Source: Gracilariopsis chorda
Taxonomy: Eukaryota > Rhodophyta > Florideophyceae > Gracilariales > Gracilariaceae
Reading direction: 5' to 3'
Assembly (NCBI GenBank): GCA_003194525.1
Contig: NBIV01000200.1
Span: forward strand, 1 to 64,000
Length of the DNA: 64,000 bases
Shown: positions 51,944 to 63,089 of the stretch, piece by piece
How the letters are laid out: every line of letters starts with the position of its first letter
How positions within the stretch are numbered: the stretch's first letter is position 1
Notes under the pieces: generated by a model
The model's database searches: none
What the model saw: only the letters and a program-made list of their open reading frames with translations
What the model was told of the DNA's origin: nothing
Translations under genes and position numbers: made by a program

Positions 51944-54085
51944 GTCGTTGCCATTGGTATACAGCAAGGCAGTGGGCGCAAGACATGTGAAGTGGTGGAC
52001 TCGAGCCCACATCCTATTCCAGTTGTTTGGGATTGACTGCTCTTGAGGCCTTTATCATCAGAAGCCCAGAAAATTACCACAGCCTGTGGCAGTGTTTCAA
52101 AACGGAGCGTAAGAGGCCTGTGACCGAGTCGGCGAACAGCATAACATGGCGGATCATCGTCATTCTGACGCGAAAGACAAGAGAGACATACACGTAGCGG
52201 TGCTCAGTTAACATGGGAGATGGCCCTCAGTGAAGTGGGTGAATAACCTTGTTGTTCTGGTAGATATAGCTTAAGTCACTTCATCTCTTGTGCTGTCATA
52301 TCAAAGTTGTTGTCGGCACGTCCAGGGATTACCCTAAGTGCCGATATATGTAAGAAAACCAAAAGGTATATTAGACGTGAAGAGCGCACGGGTGCCTTCT
52401 GTAGCGTGACAAAGGCGCGTTCGAAGACAAAACCTAGGTGAGTTAACTCTCATCTAAAGCAGACATATCTCAAGTGCGGTAGGTGTATCTGACGAGCTAT
52501 GACCAATGGCATAGCCAGTGTCACAGAACTGGGACAAAGTGTAAATCGAACGGGAGGACATTATGCGAGAATTGGTTCGTGTTTGTTCTGACATTATCAC
52601 CTGCCGTCAAGTTGCAGGACGACGATAAACAAAGCAGAAGTGCTTGACCTGAAACATAGCCGGTCGCACCGAAAATAGACGTCGCACACAACTGTACAAG
52701 AAGCGGCGTTGGCGGTGTGATGACAAAGAAGCGACGTTCTGTATGCCATTGCTAGCATATGAATAAACCACAATGTTTTCCTTTTGTTTGAAAGGGTGAG
52801 CATGTGTCAACGAAATATGCAAGGTGCTTGTTATACATCATGTCTGACGAGTTTGGCAGACATATCTACGAACATCTATGAATGGTTCCGGAGCGCTTCT
52901 TCCTGATGGATATTGCCGTGGGTTAAAATCGGGAACGAAAAGAGTTATGGGTGGAGGAGAATAGGTGAAAAATAGGCTCGTTAAAGTCGACAGGTTGGGC
53001 AAACACTGGTTAGTACAAGTGGTCGAAGCAGAAGTGGGGACAGTTTCTTGTCACGCGTGTCTGCCGTTGTAGAATCAAAACGAGTGGTGGAAAGCATCTC
53101 CGTGGTGAAGTGACATGGATTAGAAGCTTCTTGTGCCAGACGATCCTCAAAGGATTCCCAGGCCTGAGGTTGCGACGCTCGGCTGCACTCAGGCGTTGTC
53201 AAGAAGAAGCGAAGCAGCAATCAGCTGCAACGTTATCTTTCTGGCAGATATCGCGGAGAGGAGGCCGTGTGAAGGCGAACCCGTGACTGACATGGTCGCG
53301 AAATCACGGGAGTACGTGATGACAGGCCGTCGACATTGTGTCTGGAAGCAACAGCTCGCTGTTGGTGTTGGACGAAGCTGAGGGGTGCGATGAGTTGCGT
53401 CTTCATGGGCTGGTTGCTAGTATGGCTGCTGCTACCGCATGCTGTGGCGCGGAAATATGGTGGTGCGGTTGTATTTTTAGCTTGTTCAAGAGACCGTCCA
53501 GCATGTGCAATACGAACCACGCATCTTTGCAAAGGTGAGGACGAGCTCGCGGGGCGAAAGTTACGAAAAGAATAATAATAACGCATGTGTTGCTCTAGGG
53601 AAACGTTTAGAGAAGTTGAAAAAGGAGCGCATTGCGGCATGCACTGTGCGCTACAGGACTGTCGCGAAGGTTTTCGGACGAGGGTTGGAGGGCAACGTCG
53701 ACGAAGCAAGTAGCGTCGGTATACTACTGTACGTCGGAAGTACAGCGCGGTCACGAGCAAGGAATCACTCAAACCGGAGGCGAATTTTGACGGTTTACAG
53801 AAGGCGCATGCGTGCGCCTGCGTGTGCGTGTGCGTTCCAGCGCTTTTTCTGCGGCTGCGGCTGCTGCGTGTGTGGAGCCAATGTGAAGAAGTACAGTACC
53901 CTTCGTAACAACCTTCAGCTTCAGCGACAGCGGTGAACGCAGCGCCGGCTGCCGCGGGCTGCTGCGCTCTGGGCGCACGCTGTATGTGTGCATGTCGCTT
54001 GCTGCATTCTGCAGCGAGCGAGGGGCTTTCTTTGACGCTCCACTAGCGGATTTGTGGTTGCGCAGTCAGCACGTGCGCGCGCTGC
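51944..54085. other. Intergenic region, with one speculative spliced frame
   Basis: No gene identified. A possible two-exon plus-strand gene: ATG 53,390 gives a signal-peptide-like MSCVFMGWLLVWLLLPHAVA, a GTGAGG donor at 53,535, a TTGCTCTAG acceptor ending at 53,598 (64-nt intron), then a basic Leu/Lys/Arg-rich frame to 53,936. A 179-codon antisense frame (53,233-53,772) competes and neither has a recognised domain. The stretch 52,000-53,100 shows nothing I can interpret. A CACGTG box sits at 54,070-54,075 just before the TFIIIC gene. Confidence 0.25.
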
Positions 54086-54100
54086 TTGCCTTCGCCACGC

Positions 54101-56014
54101 ATGGCTTCTCTTCCTTCTCTCTCTGTTATTGAGTTCCCGGGCGCGCTTCGCGACCCCCGCGACTCAAGCCGCGCTCTCTCCTGCCTCGGCGGCGAACACG
54201 CCGTGCGCGAGGCCCTGAGCGCCACCTATCACGTCACTTCAGCCACCCCCACCCTCAACCTACGCCCCGCCGCGTACAGCAGTCCCTCCAACATTCAGCC
54301 TGAAAAGCCCGTGCACCTCACAAACCTCTTCGTGCTTGAGTACGACGTCGATGAGCACGAACACGAGCAGCAAGCGCACAGCGCACATGTGGACGCAGCA
54401 CGCACTGACGGTCACGCGGTGCAAACAGCACCGGCCCACGGCCGCATAATTGGTCGCGTAGATACCTTGTTACGATATCGCTCTCTTGCCGACTACGCGT
54501 ATCACGCGAGAAAAGGAGTGCCCGCTCCACTGAACCACGACGACACGTCCAACCAAACAGCGGCAAACTGCATCTTTCGAGCCATTTTTCTTCACAAACA
54601 AGCACAGCACCCTCCAGACTCGCTGTTAGAGAGGCTTCGGCCGCGACGCTTCGCTCGCACTGCGCCCGAATACGGCAATCTGGACTACTGGTTTCGACAG
54701 TATTCTTGCGGCGATTCCAAACTACCAACAACAACTGAACTGATTCCCAACCGCCCGTTGGGAGATGACAGACGATCAGATGTTAATCGCATTGCACTAC
54801 TGCACCACCGCGTTCCAATGGACGTGGAAAAGGTGCCAGACGGACCGGAGCTCGAATCTAACGCACCGTCGGTGCGGGGCAGATGCGAATACGATCAGTG
54901 TCTGGACTTGATGCGCAAGCTGTTTCGAATACGCCCCATTTGGGTGCGGCGAGCTCTGCAGGAAGGTATTCCTAAAGAATTGGCTAGACATTTCAAAAGA
55001 GTGATTCCGCAAGTAGCATACGCGTTTCAGGGCACGGGTCCGTTCTACCAGGCGTGGATTCGCTACGGATACGACCCTAGAAAGGACCCGAGCTCGAGAA
55101 AGTATCAAACGATGGACATTCGAATCACAAATACAATCATTGTGGCGGCAAGAATGCAATGTGAACAAGATCATGATAACATGAAGGATGGGGTGCGATC
55201 TCAGGTGAACACTTACGTGACTGAGACGGGAAACAGCGTACAAGTACACGAGAGTGGAAATCGTTCCACGGGTACAAGAGCAGGGGTCGAGAGTTTCTCA
55301 GCGCGAGAAGGACGAGATGTTGGTACCGCGAAAGAGATGAAGCAGGACAGCACTGGTGATGAACATATAGAGACTGGGCCGGTACGGAGAGGTGTGGGTG
55401 AGGCAATGAATGCTTCACATACGGGGAGCACAGCGAAAGCCGTAGGTAACGTAATTGCTAAACACGATGAGAGGGCTGTCGACGGTAAATTGCATACAGG
55501 GCGAAATGACGGACAACAAGGCGCAGGAGCACACGAGATGATTGCGAGAAGAGGAACCAATGGGTGGGAAGGGCGGCCGCACACACTTGGCGAGAAAGAA
55601 GGAGATGAGGAGATGAAACTGCCGGCGCCTTTCCGCATGCCGGGTAGCTTCACGCTGTCGCAAATTCCGTGCAAACGCAACAACTTTATCCAGATATGTG
55701 ACATTCGGTTGGCGGAAGTGGTCAAGTTCTGCGAGAAGGTGGAGAGGAGTGACAGATTTGATGCACGGTTTGGGTTCTTCACGCAGGCAGAACACGAGGG
55801 ACTGATGCGAACAATCAAGGACACGTTGCTGGAGATGTCGAAGAAGCTGTTGGGAGAAGAACGCGTGCGACAAATCAAACGGGGGGATTATTCATCGGTG
55901 GGTCATTTGATGGTGAATCGAAAGAGACGACTTTACCTGAAGGACGTTATACGTCCAAGAAAACGGGCTGCTAAGGGGCGTAGCGCAGGTGCGAAAGGGG
56001 GACGCACATGGTGA
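54101..56014 (+). CDS. GTF3C5: TFIIIC subunit 5 (GTF3C5 / Sfc1 / Tfc1 family)
   Basis: A subunit of the B-box/A-box-binding factor that recruits RNA polymerase III to tRNA genes. From ATG 54,101 (an in-frame TTG lies upstream at 54,086) it encodes 637 residues. The N-terminus SVIEFPGALRD, then CLGGEHAVREAL, NLRPAAYSSP and LFVLEYDV match the triple-barrel dimerisation domain. GRVDTLLRYRSLADYAYH follows. Residues about 265-340 carry LFRIRPIWVRRALQEGIP, IPQVAYAFQGTGPFYQAWIR and YGYDPRKDPSSRKYQTMDIR, the most conserved DNA-binding winged-helix block. A non-conserved insert (about 370-510) precedes the C-terminal FTLSQIPCKRNNFIQICDI block. The usual acidic C-terminal tail is missing from this frame but encoded just downstream (56,008-56,301). 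Confidence 0.93.
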   Translation: MASLPSLSVIEFPGALRDPRDSSRALSCLGGEHAVREALSATYHVTSATPTLNLRPAAYSSPSNIQPEKPVHLTNLFVLEYDVDEHEHEQQAHSAHVDAARTDGHAVQTAPAHGRIIGRVDTLLRYRSLADYAYHARKGVPAPLNHDDTSNQTAANCIFRAIFLHKQAQHPPDSLLERLRPRRFARTAPEYGNLDYWFRQYSCGDSKLPTTTELIPNRPLGDDRRSDVNRIALLHHRVPMDVEKVPDGPELESNAPSVRGRCEYDQCLDLMRKLFRIRPIWVRRALQEGIPKELARHFKRVIPQVAYAFQGTGPFYQAWIRYGYDPRKDPSSRKYQTMDIRITNTIIVAARMQCEQDHDNMKDGVRSQVNTYVTETGNSVQVHESGNRSTGTRAGVESFSAREGRDVGTAKEMKQDSTGDEHIETGPVRRGVGEAMNASHTGSTAKAVGNVIAKHDERAVDGKLHTGRNDGQQGAGAHEMIARRGTNGWEGRPHTLGEKEGDEEMKLPAPFRMPGSFTLSQIPCKRNNFIQICDIRLAEVVKFCEKVERSDRFDARFGFFTQAEHEGLMRTIKDTLLEMSKKLLGEERVRQIKRGDYSSVGHLMVNRKRRLYLKDVIRPRKRAAKGRSAGAKGGRTW

Positions 56015-56301
56015 GTCGGTTTGATGGGACGGATGCGGCGGAGGCGGTTGATGTTGTGAAGGACTTGGAGGTTGAGGGTGAAAGAAGCGAGGGGCGGGGG
56101 GTGGAAGCGGACGGAGAGGAGGAACTGGCGGAAGTGGCTGGGTTTGCTTTGCTTGACGAAGATGAGGAGGATGAGGAGGATGAGGATGAGGAGGATGAGG
56201 AGGATGAGGAGGATGAGGAGGAAGAGGAGGAGGAGGAAGAGGATGCAGAGGGTGGCGATGGCGCGACGCGGAGCGGGGGAAGGCAGTTGGGACAGCGCTG
56301 A
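56008..56301 (+). other. Out-of-frame acidic tail, probable C-terminus of the TFIIIC subunit
   Basis: This frame, -1 to the TFIIIC gene and overlapping its stop, encodes FDGTDAAEAVDVVKDLEVEG and then about 30 nearly uninterrupted Asp/Glu residues (56,155-56,250) before a stop. Animal GTF3C5 proteins end in such an acidic stretch. The junction contains a GTGAGT donor-like sequence at 56,011, immediately before the TFIIIC stop; an acceptor such as the AG at 56,089-56,090 would keep phase but has no pyrimidine tract. A one-base change in the GGGGG run at 55,997-56,001 would also join the frames. Confidence 0.5.
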
Positions 56302-57874
56302 GCGCAGAGCTGAGCAGCTGGACAAGTGGAGTGTGGCACGCGCGCCACGCGTAGCGATGTGAGGTTGGGGGGGTTATACAATACAGCTGTTAAAGAATTG
56401 ACACTGTGTTCGGACATTGCGTGGGGCCTCTCTCGTATATCTTACAACAGTACTGCACTGGGTGGATGATTGACACGAAGGATAGATTGGAAGATGTTAT
56501 GGGTTACAGGTTGAAAAGACTAGCGAATAAATGACAGTTATGATGTTTTTTCCTTTTTGGTGCTGCGCAGTCTGCGTGGCATGGGCCGCGGCACCAAACT
56601 GCCACAGAGCAGACCAAGTGCATGATATTGAGCGAAGGCAGCTGTCAGTGGTGATTAGAGGTGGATTCTTTCCTTTTTTTTCCGGTTGAGATTGGTTTGG
56701 GAAGGCTGCTTGCGTGTGCGTGACGACGGGTTGGCGTCGTTGACAGGACGACAGTTGATTGTTGCAGCACAGAAGAAGATGCACATACAGCTGTGTGTGT
56801 GCGATGCGCGTGGTACAATGGATGGTGCCGCCAGCCAGTGGGCGTTCGAGAAGTGTTCCAAAAAATATCTTGCGAGGCAAGTTTTCAGCGTCGCTTTAAT
56901 TGGGGCGGCCAATTCACAGATGTGCGTGGTCGTGCGCGAGGCGGTGGCGCTGTATCTCGGAAGGGGGGGTTGTGGGAATGGGCGCGCGTTTTGATTGGGC
57001 GTGAAGGACGTTGTGCGCACTTTTTGCGCCAACGTCTCTCGCTCGCAGACGAGCAAGTGATTGTGCAGTTGCGTAACTTGGGCTGCTGCGGATTTTACTG
57101 TTTATGAGTAGAATTGTTTCTCATAGAGCGCGGAGAAAGCTGCACACGTTTGTATTAATTGTGGCCAAACATGTGTATCACTATGCACAGTGATACACAA
57201 GCGGCGCGAGGCCATACGGATAAGTGTTGATGAGCGTTAAAAAGGTCGCTCGTGCGTACTACTTGTAGATACGCTTGGTCGGGGGGGGGGGTGAAGGTGG
57301 GTTTGCACTTGACTGGAAGCGGCACAAGTTGCGGTGACGCAAAGCACCAGCGCACGGATGGGATGGATACAGGCGCGCGGCTGTACCTGTGGGCAGTATG
57401 ACACGAGGCGCGGAAGCGCGGCGCCTCGTTCTGTGCGTTCGGGAATGGGGAGTCGGTTTCGGAGCGATTGTATTTTTTGGGGTTTTTAAGACGCCTCGCA
57501 GCGGCGCTCTGGGAGCAGTTTTTGTGTCATGCCGTTTGTGGTGTAGTGTACCGTTGCTACCGTTGCACCGTTGTACTGTACCTGTGTACCGCTGGTAACC
57601 GCTTCGAGTAAAGTACTGTAACACAGCGCACTAACAAACGTGCAACGCAACCTCAGCTGAACCGACGAAAAGTGCCAACACTCGAGAGCGCGGCGCTGGC
57701 CACAAAGAAGGTGTGAGCGGTCCAAAGCGCAAACGGCTCATTCGGGCGCCGGTACAACATACACGGCTGATACACATGCTTCCCCCAAGCGCAGGCGGCA
57801 GCGGAACGGAACAAATTTACAAAACCAAAAACAAAAAAAAAAAAATAATAGAGCTGTGGGGCGAAAGGCAAAAG
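56302..57874. other. Intergenic region between the TFIIIC and zinc-finger genes
   Basis: Several overlapping frames of 100-130 codons on both strands have no recognisable domain and shadow one another. The plus strand is G-rich with a run of ten G near 57,280-57,290 and an A-rich run near 57,825-57,845. The 3' ends of the two flanking genes converge here (TFIIIC on plus, zinc finger on minus), so it probably holds both terminators. Confidence 0.4.
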
Positions 57875-58498
57875 CTAGAACAGAAGCGACTGGTACAGGG
57901 CGTCTAATTGAGGTGCGGCCATGGCCGCATCGTCGAAGACGGACAGCAAAGGGGCGGGGTGCACTTTTGGTGCTTGCGGCAATGTGCGCACGGGGTCGAC
58001 GATCACATCTGTTGGCGAGGGCAGTACGCCGACGGGAGAGGCAAATCCATCAGACCGACAGGCGGACAGGTCGAAGCACAGCGCCGTTCCATCGGGGTGC
58101 TCCAGCGCATGGTTGGTTGGCAGGAAGATGCATGGCGTGGTGGGCGGCGTTGAGGAGACGGTAGGGGAGCGTGATTGTTGCGTGTGCGGTTGTGGGAGTT
58201 GTTGGGGAGGGGGGGAGCGAGGTCGCGCCGGAGGGGGGTGTTGATTGGGAGTCGGTTGGGCGGCACGCGTCTGGCGACGACGTTTGAGACGTTCCAAACG
58301 CTCCTTCTTGGACGTGTGATCGAGGCTGAGCAGATGGTGGTTGAGCGAACTCTTCCAGCGGAAGCGCCGCGTGCAGTGCGAGTGTGTGCAGCGGTACGGC
58401 TTCTCGTCGGAGTGGATGCGGAGGTGACACTTGAGGTTGTATTTGCGGTCGAACTGCTTGGTGCATCCGGGATGCGTGCAGCGATGCGGCGCACCCAT
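57875..58498 (-). CDS. Two-finger C2H2 zinc-finger protein
   Basis: From ATG 58,498 (reverse strand) the frame encodes 207 residues. The open frame extends upstream to 58,840, but the later ATG starts directly before the first finger and leaves a leader with a TATA box. Finger 1: CTHPGCTKQFDRKYNLKCHLRIH (C-x4-C-x12-H-x3-H), then the linker SDEKPY close to TGEKPY. Finger 2: C-x4-C-x12-H-x5-H, ending LLSLDH. A basic segment (KKERLERLKRRRQTR) that could be a nuclear localisation signal follows, then a Pro/Ser/Thr-rich tail. The TFIIIA-like linker suggests sequence-specific DNA binding; the target is unknown. Confidence 0.8.
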   Translation of the reverse strand: MGAPHRCTHPGCTKQFDRKYNLKCHLRIHSDEKPYRCTHSHCTRRFRWKSSLNHHLLSLDHTSKKERLERLKRRRQTRAAQPTPNQHPPPARPRSPPPQQLPQPHTQQSRSPTVSSTPPTTPCIFLPTNHALEHPDGTALCFDLSACRSDGFASPVGVLPSPTDVIVDPVRTLPQAPKVHPAPLLSVFDDAAMAAPQLDALYQSLLF

Positions 58499-58632
58499 GT
58501 CGAGGGGGGGGGGAGAGGGTGATGTGGAAGAGGGCGGGTAGAGAGACACTAGCAGTGTAGCGGAAGAGCAGTTGCTTGAGGGGGGAGACGGGAAGGGTGG
58601 AGCGGGATGGCGACTAGAGAGAAGGGGGGGGT

Positions 58633-58640
58633 CTATTATA
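58633..58640 (-). promoter_or_regulatory. TATA-like box of the zinc-finger gene
   Basis: On the minus strand TATAATAG lies about 135 nt upstream of the ATG at 58,498, within a G-poor leader. It supports initiation at 58,498 rather than at the more distal start of the open frame. Confidence 0.4.
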
Positions 58641-61600
58641 CACTGGTGGCGGCGACGGGCAGGCGCAGCGCGCGGGGAGTGCGGCGGAGTGACGGCGCGT
58701 GGAGCACGCACGCTGTCGTGACAGCTGAACACGGCGGGCTGCGTCAACATGACTGACCGCGCGCGGAAAGCGCTGTCCCAGGCAGCCAAACGGCGCCGAA
58801 AACAGAACGAATCGCGGCAGCTGGCCGCCACCAATGGCAACGGCGCGCGGCGTGCGCCGCTTGTTGACGTCAGCGAACGCTCTGGTACGGGCCGCTTTTA
58901 TAACGCGCGCCGTCGCGCCCGCCCGTCGCTCCTTAACTGGCGCCGCCCTGCTGACGCGCGCCAACGCGCGCTGCGCCCTACAAACGGCCCACGTGATCTC
59001 GGGAGCCACGCCGCAGCGCCTTGGACACCTCCGTCTTCCCGCCTCTCGTGGCTCCGCTCCTGTCGATAACATTCCCCCTCCCCTACCTCCGCTTCGTATA
59101 TTCGTACTACCGGATCTGTGGCTTAACTTTACCTTCGCCGTCGTCCCCCACCCCTTCGCCTCCTCGAGACTCTTCTCCGCCGCCTGCGTCGCCCTCCGCC
59201 TTCAGTCCGCACTACGCTCTTCAATGTGATTGTTGTAGTATCATAGCGTGTTCACAACCACCACTACTGCAGCTATACTGCCCATCACTTGCTTACCTCT
59301 TTTTTCCCGTCGCCGTCTCTCCGATCGTTTCCTCCGTTTTCAAAACTAAACCTCCCCCACCTCCTGGCCGCACTCTCCACGCTGCTCTCGTCTTCCTCCA
59401 TTCCACCAACGCACCAAAGCCCCTCCTCTCTCATCACATCCGCCCCATACCGTTCCAATCCGCTCCCTACCGCACATACACAACTCAACGCACCCACGCC
59501 TGCACCACTCGCGCTCCACCTCATTCCCCTTCGTGACTACCGTCACCACACATGCGCATTCAGCGGTAGCACAACAGAAGCACGTGCTTCCTTCAGTCAC
59601 ACGCACACACCTCCGCTCCAAACACTCCTATTGACCCATCGCGCGCCGAACCATCCTGCCCCAAAATATCCCTCTTCTCGATCACTGTCAAACATCGCCC
59701 GGAATAAACGCCCTTGCTGCCGTACCACAATTTCGACGTCGCCGTCGCTCGCCGTTTGGCAATGCCAGCTCATCCAATCATCGCCTGCTCCATTTGAGTT
59801 ACAAAAAACGTTGCCCTATTCCCACCACGATTACACTTCCGTGCACAACCCCCACGGACGTTTTACAGGTACACAATACCCGCACCATCATCACACCTCG
59901 CCCCCACGAACAAGAACGGAGCATCATGCTCACGTCCGCGAACCGTACACTCATCACACCAATTACGACCCGTAGCGCAACAAAAATATCTCTCCCCTGC
60001 CTCGTTTCCAAACGCTCGAAGCGCTTCCGTTACACAACTCGCCACACTGCGGGGTTACAACGATTCCAGTACGACATGGCCACCGCGATTCCGTCATCCG
60101 CACAATGCGCCACCCCTGCGACACAATCCGCTTACAAGCAAAATGCTTTTCCCTTCAATTAACCGCTCATCACACCGCGCTCCCTAACCAACAGAACAAC
60201 TCGTAGCAAATACAACTCTTCGCAGTCCTGTATGCACATTAACCTGAAACATCAAATCTGTTCGCCATGCACCTCCTGCACCGCACACAAGCACCAATCC
60301 TCCCTCGCGTCCGTCACGTGTATCCTCCAAAATCTCAGTGCCAGGCCCCTCGTTTCACTCACGCAGACGCACGCTCTGACACACACGCGCGCGCACACAC
60401 ACACACATACATACACACATACACACGCAGCACTGCGCCTTTGCGCACTAAAAACCCCAAATCTCACCATCTAACTCTCCAAGTCCTTAATGAACCAAAC
60501 CCCCATTTCTCACCATCAACCGTTTCTCGCTAGCAAAAATAGCACAAATCTTCAACCCGTGAATAACCGCCCTCATCTCTCCACCACGTCGCTTCGCTCC
60601 CCTCGGCCTTCTCCACCCTCTGAGGTTCGTTACCGTAGTATCGTCTTACAGTGCGTATCCACAATACTCTCGGCAACATCCAATAAGCGGTCAAAGAAAG
60701 CAAAACGGAGCAATGTTACCCTTGTAACTGGTATCTCACAGCGTATTGCAAAAAAAAGTCCTTATCGCTTCTCATTCCCGCAATCCACGTCACTCAATGT
60801 TATTCCGCGACGTCCTTCACTCTATGTGCTTCGCGCTTCGCTTAGGCACGGTCCGAGTGCCAGCATGCGGAGAATACGGATACCGATAAGCCTTTTGAAA
60901 AATATTTATCTCCGATTTCACTGGCTGGAATTTCCACCCGCCTCAGTCCTCATCAACCTCCTCCTTTATTGCTGGATTATGGCTCCCGAGAGAGTAGAGC
61001 CTAGCCCTCTAATACGAATACGAAGAGAGAGTATTGCTTCTGTATTTTCTTGATGCATCGAATACGACATCATTCCAGGAGTTGAGACATAGCGAAGTTT
61101 GGATACACCCTGCAAAAGACAGGAAACTAGGCATTAGTCAAAGTTGAAAATCTGCACCTGCAGGTAAACCAGTAAAACTGGAAGAGGCGACAAAGCTGCA
61201 AAAAGCAAACCCCGCCATCAAGACACAAACATAGACAATGCATCTCGCGGCATATCTCCATGCCACTTGTCTGCCGCCTTTGAGTACTATACTGGGTTTA
61301 TAACATGTAATGCAACATTACTGAATGTATAGTAAGGAAAGATATATAAATAGAGCTTGCGATATATTGCCGATTTGAAAATTGCTTCCCCCCGTAAGTT
61401 TTGGTGCTACCTGAGTTGGCATGTTACCAATTTACTTGCTAATATAGAGCTACAAAGCTAAACCAAGCATTATCTTCACAACTCTTTGAAACAACTTGAT
61501 AAATTCTTGTTTTCCCCGTCTTTTGACTTCTTCTATGCGAAAGAACATTATAGCAGAAAGCTGTTCTTGAGAGCATGTGCAGTATGTCTCTAAAATTTTG

Positions 61601-62112
61601 TTACGAGAATATCCTTTTAGGGACACGAAATATGGCGCATCAGAAGCAAAACCGAGTAGTCACATCTAAATCTGAAGGCCTGCGTACAAGTATACACTTT
61701 CGCGCATTAACATTAGATTCCAACTCTCTTTCTTCTATTTCTTCGATACACCATCCAAACCATCACTTCATCGACATTTTCTAGGCCCTGCCACACCTAT
61801 TTTTCTATCATGGCAAGTCAAATGCTTTCTGAAGATAAATTCTGATCTTTATAACTACTTAGACCTTTTTAACCATTTTGAACCGGACTGCATATGTCTA
61901 CTGACATAAACCTGGGCTGCTAGCGTCATTGGATGATAATCAAAGCGATTGCTACTACAACCACATTTCAGCCCGACAAGTACTCCATTTTCTTATGTGT
62001 AGTTTGGTAGACATAAATTATTGCAGCTGGCCAACGACTCCGGACAAAAAAATGCAAAACACGCAACCAAAACTCTCATACACCAGATAATATGACAATC
62101 ATAACCAGGGAA
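58641..62112. other. Strand-asymmetric, G-poor region without identified genes
   Basis: From about 59,040 to 60,650 the plus strand is rich in C, A and T and markedly poor in G. Long Pro/Ser/Thr frames (for example 59,289-59,975) follow from that composition and resemble no known protein. A CA microsatellite lies at 60,379-60,428. The 58,749-59,069 frame begins MTDRARKALSQAAKRRRKQN but has no known domain. From about 61,000 to 62,100 the sequence becomes AT-rich and featureless. A long non-coding transcript or a spliced gene cannot be excluded. Confidence 0.4.
60379..60428 (+). repeat. CA/CG dinucleotide microsatellite
   Basis: An alternating purine-pyrimidine run of ACAC, CGCGCG and ACACATAC units, about 50 nt. 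Such sequence can adopt Z-DNA. Confidence 0.85.
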
Positions 62113-62548
62113 AACAAGGGGATGCGGCCTTTGGCCACAGGCGGCGCTGCGCGCCGCGTTGGTTTAGTAGCGTTGTTTATTGAGCAGCTTTAGGAGGCTC
62201 TCCGGGCACTAGCTCGCTAACGCTCGCAATAGCGCCCGTAGAGCCCCTGCGCTTGGAGTTTCTAGAGCCGTACAGGTTTGTGTGTAGGTGCGTGAATTGA
62301 CTGTAGTGTAAGCTAATGAGGGTAAAGTAGAACACGGTGCTTTCTGTAGGTGGCCCGCACAACAGTCATTATGAGAGTGCAAACCACAAAATTGCACGCT
62401 TTGCTGCTACTGCTGCTGAACTGCATAGACTGTAGGGAGATGTTGCGCCAAGTGGGAGTTGTTCATGCGCATAGAAGAGCATTCAAGGCAGTTTAATTGT
62501 ACAACGTCTCTAATTCATCACAAACACCACCCTTATAATTGAAAATTT
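62113..62548 (-). mobile_element. Non-autonomous Helitron, copy D (minus strand)
   Basis: On the minus strand the element starts near TCAATTATAAGGGTGG (62,544) and ends CTTGTT at 62,113. It has a TTGGCGCAACATCTCCC right arm of the left inverted repeat, a CAG tract (62,400-62,420), the GCTATTGCGAGCG segment, and a right end with GGCGCGCAGCGCC followed by GGCC-AAA-GGCC. It is more diverged than A and C, especially on the left. Confidence 0.75.
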
Positions 62549-63089
62549 CTCAAAAGTGGACAGAAAAGAAAAACTGGCTTTCAGCTGCGAGTGGTGCTGC
62601 GTGCCGCAGTGAAGGAGTGATAACAAGCGGCAAAAATAGTATGAAGTAAAAGGAACTAAGGATTAAAAGCACCTAGTCTACTTCAATGAATAATGAACGC
62701 AAGAAATATGATTAAAATTGTTGAAAAATGCAGAACTGAATTCTTGCACAAAAAACGTTCATCATAGCCACAAACCTGTGATAAATAAATGCAATACTAA
62801 ACACGGATCCGTTCGCAAGCAACTCACTTACAATCAAATTTTGTTAGTATGTTTCATACTAATGTCCGTTAAAACTACTTTCAGTTTTACACGAGCTCAA
62901 GTCGTAATCGATGAGCAGTAAGTGGAGAGAAGAAGTTCAAATTGGGACATTGAAACACCTTTGATTCTTGCGACGCATTTCTTGTCGTCAGTGCGCTCTA
63001 CCATGTATATAGACGGATCACAGTCGTTTTTGGCTACCAAAGTGCAGTCACACTCGTTTTGATTAAAAATAAGTGCAGATCACTTGCGG
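62549..63089. other. Unassigned AT-rich spacer
   Basis: No gene, repeat or domain recognised; short frames only. It lies between Helitron copy D and the Helitron Rep fragment. Confidence 0.5.

Noticed and set aside
53233-53772. 179-codon minus-strand frame
   Set aside because: No domain, and it competes with an equally weak plus-strand spliced candidate; neither is supported enough to call a gene.
55213-55878. 221-codon antisense frame inside the TFIIIC gene
   Set aside because: It mirrors the coding strand of a well-supported gene and has no domain or promoter of its own.
55971-56417. Long poly-serine minus-strand frame
   Set aside because: It is the antisense of the GAG/GAT repeats encoding the acidic run; low complexity explains it.
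58499-58840. Upstream extension of the zinc-finger frame
   Set aside because: It is open but contains the TATA-like box and low-complexity sequence, and the ATG at 58,498 directly precedes the conserved fingers.
59289-59975. 228-codon Pro/Ser/Thr-rich frame
   Set aside because: It is a product of the G-poor composition; parallel frames are open too and there are no conserved motifs.
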